A stretch of 64,000 nucleotides of DNA from Effrenium voratum (lineage: Eukaryota; Sar; Dinophyceae; Suessiales; Symbiodiniaceae), in NCBI GenBank assembly GCA_963377175.1, contig CAUJNA010001624.1, forward strand, positions 585,001-649,000. Direction: 5' to 3'. Below, in pieces: positions 38,839 to 50,607 of this stretch; the first letter of the stretch is position 1, and each line of letters begins with the position of its first letter. The position numbers and the translations under genes are program-made. The notes beneath the pieces were generated by a model. That model was not told the origin of the DNA. It saw only the letters and a list, made by a program, of their open reading frames with translations, and made no database searches.

Positions 38839-41800
38839 CTGGCAAAGACCCAGAGTTCTCCGCGCCGCGTTTGTCTGGCCTTGTGGGGACCCATTCGTTT
38901 GTCCAAGCCAATCTGTGTTGCAACCTCCAGTTTACCTTTTGCCCAGAGGGTCCAAGTACCTTCTAAGGAGGTCCTTAGACACCTGTTTGCCTCCCAAAAG
39001 CCATCCTGAGGAGGTACTTGGACCCTCTGGGTTGGTTTATGGGCCCAAAAAGCATGAACATGTGTAGAAGCCTGACCACAATAATCAGAATATAATTAAT
39101 TGTCCGGTACAGTAGGTAGGGGGGTTGCAGGTTGGACTTATGTGATCAATACTACCCTTGTATGGTAGTAAGTATACGCCCCATGATACGTGGTAAATTA
39201 ATTCCAACACTCCTACAGAACAAAGGCCCCTGACCGTAACTCCGAACTGGACGTAAGCATTCATTGCATGCGCTGTATCTGTCTGTCTATCAATCTCTCT
39301 CTCTCTCTCTACATAGTCAATCAACCTATCTAGCTTCCTTCCTATCTTTCCAATCGATCAATCTATCTACCTACTAGCTCTCCTATCCATCTATCCAGCT
39401 ATCTAGCTCCTGCGAGTCGTGCTCCAAAGTGCTGCGCCTACAACGAAATGAAACGCACGACTCTACAATTATTGCATCTCACAGGCGGTTGTTTTGAGGT
39501 GAGGGGCGTGCAAGCGTGTGTGCGAGTCTCATCTTCCTTTGCCCTGTCGTGCAATCGGCTTGTTTGGGCGAGCTGAAAGCTTGTCAAAATCGGTCGAACA
39601 CATTCTGGCGTCTTGCGAAATGTTGCGGGCGCTTGCGGACCGGACGCAGCAACGCATCTCGCGAACATATGCTGACCCCTACCTTCTGTAACGGGAGCCC
39701 TTCTACTACTTCGAAAACCTGTTCGATGCTTCTTGGGTTTAGTGGAACAACAACTGCTCGGGTTCAACAACTACCATATCCCAACCGATACCCTTCCTCC
39801 ACCTAACATACTTGTGGAAGGGTACCTTTTTGATGCCTTGAAAACTGAGCCAGGTGGGTTCAGCTTTTGCACGCCCGACTCTCGGACTCTCAGACACGCC
39901 TGTGTGACCTCTGCCCGCTGCAGACGCTCCAGATTCTCATCACCCCAGGCGTGCTTGTTGCGGCCGGCCACTACCACGCCGATATCCACATCTCCTCTGA
40001 GTGGCTCTGGGAATGGACCCAGGAATCCCCTTAAAGGAAACCAGTATAGGGGTCATTCCCTGTCCCTACTGAGCACCAGCAAGATGGGTATGATGTTTGA
40101 TGAGGGACTCTTTGGCGGACATACTTTACACAAAGATCCATGATTCTGTTGGTTTATCGTGACAAAAGTGTTACAAGACGTGGGTTCAACGTTTTGCAAC
40201 ACCCGAAGGAAAGACTTGGAGTTTTCGCAAGAGGATGGGTAGCTTGTATGCCTGTTTGTGTGTTTGCGTGCAAGTGTGTGTGTGTGTGTGCGGGGGGGGC
40301 GGCTGGACACTATATTAGTCTGACATCAGCCAGCTCCCCTCAACAAGATGTAGCAACCGCATAGACCCTCCTAAGGCCAGTTTGCGCACGGCTCTCCTTG
40401 CTCCAGGACGTGCCACTTGCAAGTGCTTGCGTAGGCGTCATAGAGCTCACGGATGACCTCTGCAAGTGTCGAAAAGGACTGAAGCTGGCCTTTCTCGAAT
40501 CATTGCAGTGAGCTTGCAAAGTTATTCGACCGAGCGCGGAATTGTATCCTTTTGGGCGAGTTCGATTTTTGGAGCTTGTTTCAAAATCCCCCCTCCCCCA
40601 TTCCCCCCGTCCCCCTGTCCCCACTCCCCCCCTTTCGCCGGTTGCGCCGTCAAACGCGGGGCGCCTCCATGTCGAAGCTCAGGCGCACCCCGTCGCCCGC
40701 CGTGCGCACGGACTGGGCGGCCCATTGGGCCAAAGCCAGCGACAGGCCCTCGGCCTGCAGCGCCTCCGTGAGGGCCTGGGACCGGCCATCCGTTGAAAAG
40801 ACGAGGCGCCAAAAAGGCTTCCTGGGTGACTCGTTGTAAATGATATCACTAGGTGCTCCAGTAGAGAGGTTAGAACAAGGGTACCCTTTTGTCTGTAGTC
40901 TATTTTAATAGAAGAGGGTAAAAGGGCACCATTGGGGGACCTAGATCATATATATATATATATATGTATAACACACAATATATAAATATATAAGCTTACC
41001 TGTCCAGAGATATCAACCTATGGTCAATCTCCTGCTGGTTTACAAAAAAGGGAATTAGATCTTACAGGTGAACATGCCAAGTCTCAGTTCCTTCAGGGGT
41101 CTTCCAAGTCCAGGCTGCGCCAGCCTGCGCCACTCCGTCAACTCGGGGCCCAAGAAGGGGCCCGAGCGCTGGCGCCCAAACATGGGGTGATGCAATCCTA
41201 TTGGTGTCCCTTGAAGCCAACCCGAACAGGGTACCAACTCCGAGAAAAAACAAAAAAACACGCACACATCAAAGGAACCATATTTTGGTCACACATGAGG
41301 GGTAATACAGCCAGTAAACCCATTCAGCAGGTCAAAACTTGCGGGTTCTCAGCATATGGCTTCCTTCAATCCCCAAAACCGGTTCACTCCCGAAACCTGG
41401 AAGGGTGAAATTCCCCACCTATCGCCTGCATCCAGAAACGCCCCTCTTTCACCATTGGAGCCACTGGGTGTGTTCTTTTTAGGGAATACCTGTAAAACTT
41501 CGCGTTGGAAATTCGCAACACCCCCCAAGACAAGTCGATTTTTCCGGCAGAAACCCCAAGATCTTGGACAGGCGCCTCCCCAAACCCGTACCGAGTCCCC
41601 GGCCGCGCGGTCCGGGAAGGCCGCAGGGCCCACAGCCTCCAGCACCTCGACGAGAGCTCAGATGCCCCGTGGAGTTCTAGGGGAAAAAAATTGGGCACCA
41701 CTGGTGGATTGGATGGTTGAGCTCAACCAGGGAACATGTCCAACCATTTTTGGCTGGTTGAGTTTAAAAGGGAACCCTTAGCCAAGAGAAAGAGGAAAGG

Positions 41801-44800
41801 GCACCATTGAGCAACGGAGTGAGGGTTCCAAGGATCCACAAACGAGACGCTAAATGTTAGGCACGTCTCCTATATTCCTTTGAAAAAATACCTCTACATG
41901 CCCCTTAATATTTCAAAGGAGCAAACATACCATCCTGTTTCTATCATGCCCATACAAGGACACTCCCGCAATTGATCGTCATTTACAAGACTTGGTGGTC
42001 GGTTGTGCACATAAAGCTGTGGACCATGGGTGGATTAAACTGGGGCAATTCTTTGGGTCACCTGGTTAAAGTGGAGGACATCATCTTTTGACCATGACTT
42101 GCTTTGGTGTCCAGGTAATCATTTCGGCCCAACCTCTGTGACACCATGGTGGATTCCCGCTGCAACGGGGATTACCTTGTTACAGAAATTAGCCAAACCA
42201 AAAAAACACATGGCCCAAGATATCCAAGCCCAGGTGTCCTTGGTAGCTGCCAAAGGAAAATGGTCGAAAAAGAAGAACCATGCAGAACCTGTCTTATTTG
42301 AGCCTGCCGTTTTGGGGATTGTGTTAAAAACAAAGCCTGTGTGTTTTGCAGCGGCCCCCATTTTGAGACAAACCCAAATGTTCATCCTCTTAGATTTCTC
42401 CGTGAAACGTCACCTCGCTGGACAAATCACAAAACAAAATCGCAACTCGACGGTAACCTATTTGCCCTGGCCCTTTGTCCTCGAATGGCAACCTTTAAAA
42501 TCAACAGGGGGGAAACGAAAGGAATAACACTTGAGGCAACCATTGGGTGTAAAACTTTCTTCTGGACTCCCGCTGGATGCCGTTTTCAGGCAAATCGAAA
42601 AGAAGCCCCCCGCAAGAAAAAAGAACAGCTGCGAGTGAACTTAACGCATCCAGCTTTCAGGGGCTATCAAACCAAAACGCCTAACCACTTTTCGGTTGGT
42701 CGCACGAGTTGGCGGACCACCTCGAGCACGCACTCCGAGTTTTGAGCACCAAGTCGGGCCCAAACGCGTGAATTGTTTTGGGGAGGAACTGGTTGGTATT
42801 GAAAGGAAACCAAAAGGCTAACATTTTTTGGAGGTTCCTCAATTTTGAGACAAACCCAGTGTCTTTTTGAGGGTACAAAATTCAGGATGAATCGGCATGT
42901 CCCGTTTGGGGAGGCTCTTGCCAATATATACCAAACAGATTTGGTTGGTCCCCAATGTTCATAGAAACACGGCGATCTGATCAAATTATTCAGAATATCT
43001 CCAAACTCCACAACAGGATTTTCCAGCGTTTCCAAAGCCCAGTTGCTTTCTGGTTCGAGCTTGCCGCGCTTCCCATGTTTCCAACAAAAACTCATGTTTG
43101 CTCCTAAGGTTCTCCCCCCCCCCCCCAAACTTGCTTCCCTCCTTTTTTTTCCCCGACAACCCACAGCTCCGAACACGCGCCCAGCGCGCCCCAGCGCCAG
43201 CGGATGCGACGCCTGCAGCACGAAGCTGACGCTCTGCTCCCTCCTCTGCCGCTCCGCGCTGAGCTTCGCAGGCGTCCCGGGCACCGAGTCCAGCGTCCAG
43301 GTCATGCGCCTTCGAGGCACGCGCTAGGGAGCGCGCGCGAGAACGAGGCCGCCCAACAACCCGGAAAAAAGGCGACAAGGTGTGCTCGTCTTCCCGTTAT
43401 ATAACAGGGGTAAGGTTGACCCCAGATTCAGAATCCCAACCTTCTTTTGGGGGATATGTTCCCCCGGTTTTAGTGTCCCTGATTCAAACTGTTGGAAGTG
43501 GACCCGGACTCCTGCGGTAAGCCCAAGGCACGGAGGCGTGCCCTGGTCTCGCAGCGCCTCCGTAAGGCTCAGAGCCACCTGAAATGAGACGTGCCGATGC
43601 CTCAAGCAAATCGTGTCCTAGGGCAAATAGATTCGGGCTTCCCTGGAGGAGCAAAAACCATCAGGTAAAAACCAGAGATCGAAACCCATCCCCATCTATT
43701 TTTCGAGCAAAACAACAAAAGGACACCTACCTCAAATCTCTGGAAATGGAACCCCTGGAATCCAGCCCTGTAACCCAAGGATCCAACAATCCCTGTTGGT
43801 TGGTTGCTTGGGTGGTTGGGTGGTTGGTTGGTTGGTTGGTTGGTTGGTTGGTTGGTTGGTTGGTTGGTTGGGTGGCTGGCGGGTTGGTTGGAATCTCCGG
43901 ACATGGGAGCAAATCCTACCCCCACCTACAGATGCAGGAAGAACCCCTCAGGTATGGGAATATTTGTGCGGAACCAAAGCATCCAAACTTCACGTTGCTT
44001 CGCCCCAACAACTTTCTGGTAGATTGGGACGTTAGCCCTCGAGTGGGGGCAAAGGGCAGGTTTTGACCCCTGCAAAAGGGCAGCCCCCCTTCCGGAAAAA
44101 GAAAGCCACCCTCCAAAACAGCATGAACATGTCTCTGTCAAAGCAACGCCCCCCTCCCCAAAACCGCATACAAAAAAAATACAGCTGTAGCTTTTGCCTG
44201 GACCTCTTTCTTTTTGCGGTCTTTTCCGCCCGGCGTTGTCGAGCCCCCGCCCCCGCCTTGCCACCAAAGGAATGTCCGCAAATCACCAGCTCGTCTCTGG
44301 CGGTGTCGATGCCTCAGGCTCCCAGTGAGACCCCGAATTTCCACCATTTCTGCCACTGGATTGCAAACCGAGAAGGTCCCTTGGTACCTTCTAAGGAGGT
44401 GTTTAATTAGACCGTTTTTTACCCCCCAAAAACCACCCTCAGGAGGTACTTGGACCCTCTGGGAAATGAATGCGGCATCTGGATGGCCACGTTTTCTGAA
44501 GAAAACCCGAGAAGCCGGGCTTTTAAACAAAACAAAAGAGCCCCTTTGGTTGTAGGGTATACCCATTTGAAGGACCTTCTGCCAGCCAAGTGGGACGTAG
44601 GTTCAAAGGACAGCTGACTTTGATCTGCCAAAAAAGCAAGCGATTGGGTTTGCCTCAAAATGCCCGCCCCTAACATCAATCCCAAAACCGCAATTTGTTC
44701 TAAACAAACACAACCATTGTGTGCAGGGCAGCAGAAACAAATGCATGCTAGCAGCTTCCCATTCAAAAGCAGGGCCGGAAACAACTAGACTTCAAGACGT

Positions 44801-47136
44801 AACTCAGACTTGGGTTAGCAGCTTGCAATGTGTAGAGCTTCATCACTACAAATGACTCTCTTCAGTTGGCATATTTCCGCAACGCCACAACTCTGCAACC
44901 CAGTTGCAGCTCCGGCTATTTGACCAGTTCCTTTTCACTAAAAACCTCCTTCTTGTAGTCCTGGCCCGGTACCAAATTTCCTCCCTGGAAGTCTTACATG
45001 TTTAGCGGCATTGCCCCATAGTTGTCGAATAAGGACGTCTAAAAGAGGGACACCCCTTTCTGACCCCCCCCTTTCTGACCCCCGCTGATCTTGCTGCAAA
45101 CAGCTGAGGCTTTGGCCCAGTGAGGACAAGGTCTGCACCACATCCTCTCCACGCTGCTGTTCTGCTGGCTGTTTTTTGCACCCAAGCTTGATAGTTGAGT
45201 GAAACCATCCGCAAGGTGATACAGCATATAATTGACGCGCTCTGGTTTAGCACCATTCAAAAAGAATCATACAGAAACTCAGTTGAGACATCAGCACTCC
45301 AGCAAATACATAACTAGGTCCTCCAGGAGAGCTTAGAATAAGGGAACCCTTTTTTCTGTCGTCTATTTTAGTAGGGGAGCCCTCCCAAAAAGAAACGGGA
45401 ACAGGGCACCTAGCTGGGGGACCTTAAGGAACCCTGACGTGCTGCTGTTCTCCCTACTTTGAACAGGTGAGAGCGCCTCGCTTCAAGGGCCTTGCCGCAT
45501 GATCTTCGAAATGAGGGCATGCAGCACACGACTCTAGAAAACGGCGTGGATGCACTGTTTGTGGATTTCACCTGGTCTTCCCTGCTGGACTTTTTCTGAG
45601 TACTCTTTTAGTGCAAAAAAAAACATCCTACAGGGGTGGATCCACAATAGCCACATCCAAACCCTTCTCTAGACAGAGTCTGTGTCCCCGACCACCACAG
45701 GGATCATGACTGATCACGGTTCTGGTCCCCTTTCAGTCAGTCATGACATGGCAATTTGTCCAATGTGCTTCCCTCTATTGGTCTCTTACAATTATATAGT
45801 TGTTTTTTTTGTGTGTGTAGTCTTATACAAACGTCTCGGATTTTCACACCCTGTTTGTTTTTTGTAGTTGTTTGGAAAAGTCTCGGATTCTCTCACCGAC
45901 CCGTTCGTTCTGAGTCTTCTTTTTCCATTTCACCGTGTTTTTTTTTCCGTCCTGGGCGCAGGCCTCCAGCGTGTGCTCCGATTCCCTGGGCACCGGGGAC
46001 TGGCCGTGGCCCCGGTGGTCCAGTTGCAGCACCCGCCACCCGGAGATGCGCTGCTGCAGCTTCCTGGCCTCGACCGACAAAAGCTCCAGGCGCTGGGGGT
46101 GGGGCGGTCCGTTTTTTTTTGGGGGGGGGGGGTGGGTTGGGGTACCCGTCTTCTTGGTGGTGTAAAAGGGAAACTCATGGTTTTTCTGCCGTTTTTGGGT
46201 GGTTTCAAATGGGTACCTGTTTTTTTGTGGTTCTTCAGGGGTGGGTCTGGGCTCGGGGCTCCGGTCCCCTTAAAGGAAACCACCAGTGGGATGGTTTGTA
46301 GGGGTCATTCGATTTCTCATTCCCTGCTGAGCACCAGCAAGTTTGTTTGGTGGTTTTCAGGGGAAACCAATGTTTGTGGGTGCCCGAGTCGATTTGGAGA
46401 AATAAGCCCCGGGTCTCCCGCCCCGAAACCCCTGACCTGAAAGCTGCCCCAAACCACCCCTTAGAGCAGAGATCGAATGCATAGCTTTCAGCTGTTGGGA
46501 AAAAACGCACGGCTGTGTTACGCTGCTTGAAGGGAAAAACAAAGTGTGGTGGATGTTCCCAAAGTCTTATGCAAGTAAGGGAACATTGAGGACACCGGAC
46601 TAGTTGACCCTATGTTACCATGGTTATTTGGTTGAGAATAATTAGTTGTTTTACTTGCAATATCTAGGGCTTGTCAATGAGTCAACATTGCCCCCGTCTC
46701 ACATGTGACAAGGCACGCCACTCTTTCGGGAAGCTCTATCACACACGCGGCTCTATCACTTAGCTCTAGCGAATTGGATGCGGGCGAATGGTGTTTGTTC
46801 CGCTGATGTCCGTCTGTTCTTTTTTGGCAAGTTTGGCTAAGCGTCAAACTGGCGGCACCCTTAAAAAAGCTTTCCTGGTGGTTTCCCTTTCAACCAACCC
46901 GCAAAGGGCAATTTCCGCGCCTTCCAAAAAAGTCCGCGTGCCAAGCGCATCCGAGGGTCGGGGGTGTTCCAATTGGCTTTGGAGCCCAATATCCCATGGA
47001 GCATCACCACCACCCGCTGCGCTTCCGCGTCGCTGGTCGCCGCGCCGGGCGCCCACTTGTGGGCGAGCACCGCGAATCCGCGAGAACGCGGCGGACGGCG
47101 CCGGACAGATCGGGGGATCAACGCCATGGAAGCCAT
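38755..47136 (-). CDS. Alpha/beta hydrolase gene, ABHD11-like, 10 exons
   Basis: Exons joined in frame give about 300 residues, the usual length of the family. Landmarks in order: [18 protein letters not shown] (oxyanion HG motif, exon 1), [11 protein letters not shown] (exon 2), VICGHSFGG (nucleophile elbow, Ser in GHSFG, split between exons 3 and 4), TWTLDSVPG (exon 5), [13 protein letters not shown] (exon 6), [12 protein letters not shown] and RLSFDM (exon 7), [14 protein letters not shown] (exon 8), [12 protein letters not shown] (exon 9), [11 protein letters not shown] (catalytic His, exon 10), ending [12 protein letters not shown]. The N-terminal [20 protein letters not shown] could be an organelle transit peptide (inference). 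ABHD11 relatives are serine hydrolases of mitochondria or plastids; the substrate here is unknown. Seven of the nine inferred introns begin with GC or GA, one begins with GT and one junction is unresolved. Confidence 0.8.
38942..39031. mobile_element. MITE family 1, copy 2
   Basis: CCCAGAGGGTCCAAGTACCT ... AGGTACTTGGACCCTCTGGG, reverse orientation to copy 1, in the last intron of the hydrolase gene. Confidence 0.85.
39290..39415. repeat. CTAT/CTCT low-complexity tract
   Basis: CTCTCTCT followed by degenerate ATCTATCTAGCT-type tetranucleotides. Confidence 0.7.
39915..39996 (-). CDS. ABHD11-like gene, exon 9
   Basis: Acceptor ACTCAG (39997-39998), frame [20 protein letters not shown] then NLERLQR, donor GC at 39913-39914. 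VVVAGRNKH corresponds to the beta-strand before the acid/His region. Confidence 0.8.
40021..40096. repeat. Dispersed repeat (CCTTAAAGGAAACC...GAGCACCAGCAAG)
   Basis: Shares CCCTTAAAG(G/C)AAACCA, GGGGTCATTC and CTGAGCACCAGCAAG with 46258-46352 and 62322-62404. No clear terminal inverted repeat was found. Confidence 0.6.
40390..40459 (-). CDS. ABHD11-like gene, exon 8
   Basis: Acceptor ACTTGCAG (40460-40461), frame [20 protein letters not shown] then GE, donor GT at 40388-40389. Matches the I-R-x-[ML]-Y-x-[AD]-Y segment of the cap region. Confidence 0.8.
40658..40775 (-). CDS. ABHD11-like gene, exon 7
   Basis: Acceptor GGTCCCAG (40776-40777), frame [39 protein letters not shown], donor GC at 40656-40657. 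GxSxxLAQWxxxSV is characteristic of the ABHD11 group. Confidence 0.85.
40849..40944. mobile_element. MITE family 2, copy 3
   Basis: CTAGGTGCTCCAGTAGAGAG ... TTGGGGGACCTAG; a shorter copy with an internal deletion after TCTATTTTAATAG. It lies 74 bp upstream of exon 7, within the intron. Confidence 0.8.
41607..41656 (-). CDS. ABHD11-like gene, exon 6
   Basis: Acceptor ATCTGAG (41657-41658), frame [16 protein letters not shown], donor GC at 41605-41606. The join to exon 5 (FVLQ-A-LVEV) is not fully resolved. Confidence 0.7.
42785..42870. repeat. Dispersed repeat (AAGGAAACCAAAA...GAGACAAACCCA)
   Basis: Shares GGAAACCAAAAGG, ATTTTGGGG-type sequence and TTTGAGACAAACCCA with 11801-11873 and part of 42350-42380. 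Intronic. Confidence 0.5.
43213..43309 (-). CDS. ABHD11-like gene, exon 5
   Basis: Acceptor CTCGAAG (43310-43311), frame [32 protein letters not shown], donor GC at 43211-43212. LDSVPG follows the canonical beta-strand after the nucleophile helix. Confidence 0.8.
43538..43578 (-). CDS. ABHD11-like gene, exon 4
   Basis: Acceptor CATTTCAG (43579-43580), frame [14 protein letters not shown], donor GC at 43536-43537. It continues the nucleophile helix (GHSFGGK-VALSL). Confidence 0.85.
43797..43885. repeat. GGTT tetranucleotide repeat
   Basis: About 17 GGTT units with GGGT variants. It is intronic; the Gly-Trp-Leu-Val frames are artefacts. Confidence 0.9.
44257..44312 (-). CDS. ABHD11-like gene, exon 3
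   Basis: Acceptor GCCTGAG (44313-44314), frame [19 protein letters not shown], donor GC at 44255-44256. It holds the nucleophile Ser (GHSFG). Confidence 0.85.
44371..44463. mobile_element. MITE family 1, copy 3
   Basis: AGAAGGTCCCTTGGTACCTT ... AGGTACTTGGACCCTCTGGG. It lies 58 bp upstream of exon 3 and so forms the 3' end of the intron before it. Confidence 0.8.
45314..45424. mobile_element. MITE family 2, copy 4
   Basis: CTAGGTCCTCCAGGAGAGCT ... AGCTGGGGGACCTTA; interior AGAATAAGGGAACCC and GTCGTCTATTTTAGTAGGGG. Confidence 0.8.
45949..46092 (-). CDS. ABHD11-like gene, exon 2
   Basis: Acceptor CCCCCAG (46093-46094), frame [48 protein letters not shown]. The donor is probably GA near 45947. 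LDHRGHG is a signature of the fold. Confidence 0.85.
46258..46352. repeat. Dispersed repeat (CCTTAAAGGAAACC), copy 2
   Basis: Same family as 40021-40096, with an extra CACCAGTGGGATGGTTTGT segment. Confidence 0.6.
46960..47136 (-). CDS. ABHD11-like gene, exon 1 (start)
   Basis: Start chosen at ATG 47136 ([20 protein letters not shown]); 47160 is an in-frame alternative. The frame continues [39 protein letters not shown]. The donor is GA at 46958-46959, giving [15 protein letters not shown] across the junction. The N terminus is Arg-rich with few acids, possibly a transit peptide. Confidence 0.8.
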
Positions 47137-47461
47137 GGCAGCCGCAGGCGTGGAAAGCACAAAACACGGGCAGGGCTGATGCGAAGTGTAACTTTGGTCT
47201 GAAAGCTGAGGTGTTCAAATCTGGTCTCGTTCCAGAGCTGAAACACCAAAAGCCCTCAGTTCATTGAAGCTAGTCCGCTCAGCCAGGCTCTTGACGAGAT
47301 TTTTGCCGAGCGGAGTGATGCAACCGGAGGGTTCCTTGGGGTAAGAGGATGCTTTAGAAAGAAGAAGGGGTTCGAGTACCTCCTAAGAGACCTAGAGCCT
47401 CGACAACACGCTCACTTTGACATTGCCCCATTGGGTTTTGTTTCCAGATGCCAGTCTTATT

Positions 47462-47579
47462 TTCAACGATTGCGGGTCATCTCTTCAGGTGTCATCCCAG
47501 GGTGCAGTACAAAATCCTTAGCCTCAGCGGAGGCATCTGCATAAGAGAGCCGAATCCTCGTCGAAAAGGCCACCGCTGA
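47462..47579 (-). CDS. 3'-terminal exon ending MTPEEMTRNR-stop
   Basis: Acceptor GCCAACAG (47580-47581), frame SAVAFSTRIRLSYADASAEA, KDFVLHPGMTPEEMTRNR, TGA at 47462-47464. It ends 326 bp upstream of the hydrolase start codon. It may close the SET-domain gene or a separate small gene. Confidence 0.5.
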
Positions 47580-48199
47580 CTGTTGGCCACGCCTGCTTGT
47601 GCTTGAGGCGAGCCACTTAATGCAAGCAAGCATCGTGGGCATGAGAGCCAAAGGGCAGAAGAGCGAAAAGAGCTCAAAACCGAGCCAACAGTCGGAATCG
47701 GACAACCAGCCTTTCACCCGACGCAAAGGAGTTGGGCAAGAGGAAAAACGCCGGAAAGCAGATTCAGAACACGAAATCACACAAGGGTGCTGTAACTGCA
47801 AAGGGGTTAATTGCCAAGGCTTTTGTTGAAAACCGCCCCAAAATGGATACACCAAACACTCCCTTTCCAAAATTCCAGGCTAACAGGAGGGCTTAAGACA
47901 ACTTCATAATAGGCCTCCTGTCCGCTTGGACTGTTGGAAAGTTGGCACCATGAATTGAAGACACCGCTTACCAATCGTGGACGACAAGAGATGACATTGA
48001 TAACTGATAGCCAAGTTGAAAACTGAGTGACATCCGTCCTGAAAGCACACCTGGAAACTCCAGAGATTCGTGGTTTGTCCCTGTTTTTTCTTTGGGGAGC
48101 CCCCAAAAAAAGCATCGGTTTCCCTGTGTTTCCTGTGAAAGCCCACAAGGAATACCTCCAAAAAACCGTCGACACTCACTCACACCATCCCCGGGCTCC

Positions 48200-48317
48200 G
48201 GCGGGCGCCTGGCGCCAGGCGGCCCGAACCCGCCGGGCGCCGGCGCCCGCGCCCGCGCCAAAGGCGCCGCTCGCCAGGCCGAACGCGGAGAAGCGCCTGG
48301 TCGTAAGCCCCGGGTCT
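48200..48317 (-). CDS. Possible Ala/Gly/Arg-rich exon
   Basis: Very GC-rich minus-strand island (frame SAFGLASGAFGAGAGAGARR, VRAAWRQAPAGARG). Exon-like by composition only; the frame is uncertain. Confidence 0.25.
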
Positions 48318-48402
48318 GGGGTCAAAAAATCCCGGTTAGCCCCCAGTGAACATGGGTGGTGCACCAAACCCCCAAAATGGGACCATTGGTTTTGAACCAC
48401 CA
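48318..48402. mobile_element. MITE family 3, copy 3 (truncated)
   Basis: GGTCAAAAAATCCCGGTTAG ... ATTGGTTTTGAACCACCA; a shortened copy adjoining the GC-rich island. Confidence 0.7.
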
Positions 48403-48529
48403 TGTTTCTGCACATTCAGTTTACCCCTAAAACCAACAAATCCTGGAGCAGAGGCGCCGGCTGGTAGGTTGGATGACGCTATTTCCTTGAAGCACCCTAT
48501 GTACCCAAGAATGCTGAAACCAAAATGGG

Positions 48530-48660
48530 GAGTCAGCCCGTATCCCAGACGCATTGCCGGCCAGCGACTCGCCGCTCGAGTTTCAGCGCTGGCCGATCCG
48601 ATGGAACCGAAAGAGCCCAGCAGCTTCGACTTTGGCCGCGTGGGGTCCGAATGTGGCGCC
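48530..48660 (-). CDS. Possible exon (SAETRAASRWPAMRLGYG)
   Basis: Minus-strand open frame DPTRPKSKLLGSFGSIGSAS, AETRAASRWPAMRLGYG. No firm splice borders. Confidence 0.3.
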
Positions 48661-48722
48661 ATCCGACATGGGCAACCAATTGATTGGCGTAAAGCTGTAG
48701 GGCCTGCGGTCTGGTTTCCTTT

Positions 48723-48810
48723 CCCAGAGGGTCCCTTGGTACCTAAGGAGGTACCAAAGAACCCCTTGTTACCCCCCAAAAGCCGCCCTCAGGAGGTACT
48801 TCGACCCGGG
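48723..48810. mobile_element. MITE family 1, copy 4
   Basis: CCCAGAGGGTCCCTTGGTAC ... AGGAGGTACTTCGACCCGGG; the right terminal repeat is mutated. Confidence 0.75.
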
Positions 48811-49119
48811 TTTGCTTAGAAACCAAACGCTCTGAAGCTCGGATCGCGACCCGAGCCGATGTTTTTTTCGCCAGGCGGAGGCTCGGAAGCCGGAGGCCAG
48901 GGTTCTGACCCTGGCACTGTTGGGTAGAGCTGTGGAAGGTGGTGGCCCTGTGACATGCATCGTGTTAGGTCGCTGGAAAAAACCAGTGGATCTGAACTAG
49001 AAACCTCCAAACAAAGGCTGGACAAAAACATGGCAAAGGGCATGCCTCATAAGTACCTCTCAAAAAGCCTTTTGTTTAAAGCAAAGAACAGAAACAAAAT
49101 GCCGCACCCCTGGGAACAC

Positions 49120-49203
49120 CTCGGCCCAACTTCCTGCTGCTTGGCCATCGCTTCACTCCGGTCTTTCTCGCAAGCCGAGTTGGACAGCCTCGCAGGCGCC
49201 ATG
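49120..49203 (-). CDS. Possible exon (EKDRSEAMAKQQEVG)
   Basis: Minus-strand frame MAPARLSNSACEKDRSEAMA, KQQEVGP, ending at a GT donor (49118-49119). Same strand as the SET gene; assignment unknown. Confidence 0.35.
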
Positions 49204-50479
49204 GCGTGCAAAGGATATACAGGGCTGGGCCTAAAATAGGGGATCCCCCCAAATGTGGTTGGCGTCCTTCAGTTTCCCTTAAAAGCCGTCCAAAAGCGGT
49301 ATCCTCGAAAAGGATACACTCGCTTCCAAAGTCCACCTGCTTTACAAGGAAACGGATAGAGTCTAAATCAGCTGGAATTGTTTGGTGACCTTTTTACTGG
49401 CCGCAGCTGGTGTCATTTTCATGGACCTTGTTATGGCCCTTTTGAGCCCTGTTGTAACAGCTACAGCAAATATATTTGCTACGTGAATGGTCGGGTGTTC
49501 CCACCTCGTTCTCCAACCCTGCACCCGTTTTTGGACTCATTGACCTCGTTTTTCAGCGAGGCGTCTGCTTAAGATCTCAACCACCAAAACGGTATGGCCC
49601 TACCTCCTTTTTTGGCGTGTTCATTGAAGTCTTCTGTAAAAAAAGCCTTGACATGTCAGTAATTCATCCTAATATCAAATGCATTTTGGTGGGGTCAAGT
49701 ACCTCCACATTGCCAAACGCCCAAAAAGATCGGCGACAGAACCAAGAAACCCGCGGTGGGGTTCCCATGCGGTTCCTTTCATAATTGCCATCAACTGGTG
49801 ATGCCATCGTCACAAAGGCTGTCATCGCCAATTCCCTCAAAGGAACATCCCCGGAGCCATGCAAGTCAAAAAACGCGAAGCCGCTCTGACCTCCAATCAT
49901 CCGTTTGGTGTGATTGCTCCCTTGGCACTGCGGCCAAAGCGACGGCAAAAAAGCAAGGTACTTGAACTCCTGTAAGAAACAATGTTCCCGTTATGCCACA
50001 CATCACCGGATTCAACAGGGATCAGCCTGGTCAATCAACTCGCAACCAGCAACCAGCAACCAGCCGTGTATCTTATTTTTGCAAAATTCAAGCAAGTTCA
50101 TTCGGAAGGGTTGAATGCGTCCTTTCCTTGTCAAAGTGCGGGTCCGCTTCGTTTGAGTCAGTTCTCTATTGCACTGCGAAGATGCTGGCAAGCCTCCCAC
50201 ATGGCTTTCAGTTTTAGCAGCGGCTGGCAAAAACCAGCCTTCACGCTGGACTGCTTGAGGCCACCAGCAACCAGCTTTTTCTGCTCTGTACTGGTTGGCG
50301 TTGTGGTATCAATTTCGACTGGGGGCCCTTTGGTTGACATGTTCAGTCATGTGGCCTTCTGGAAAAATAGATGGCCCTTAAATGCAATAAACCCCATCTA
50401 AACCAGGGCCTTTTTTTTAGCAAACCAGCCAAAAAGGACGCCTATATGTTCAGTTTTGAGGGCGGCTCCAACTCTTAAC

Positions 50480-50607
50480 AGCTCGCGCCGAACCGCCGGC
50501 CCCGTCGCCTTCGAGAACTCGTCCGAACTCCTCCGGAGTTGCCACTCCCTGACGTGGGACATCTCAGAGCTCGTCCTTGGATCCTTCGTCCAGGTAGGAC
50601 CTCCATC
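50480..50607 (-). CDS. Exon-like island after the SET gene core
   Basis: Acceptor GAACTCAG (50608-50609). The frame in phase with the preceding exon reads DGGPTWTKDPRTSSEMSHVR, EWQLRRSSDEFSKATGPAVR, RELL. It could extend the methyltransferase C terminus. Another frame ends early in SYLDEGSKDEL-stop (see rejected). Confidence 0.4.

Noticed and set aside
50560..50607. C-terminal ER-retention signal (SYLDEGSKDEL then stop)
   Set aside because: It needs a reading phase that does not fit the preceding exon; the in-phase frame stays open past it.
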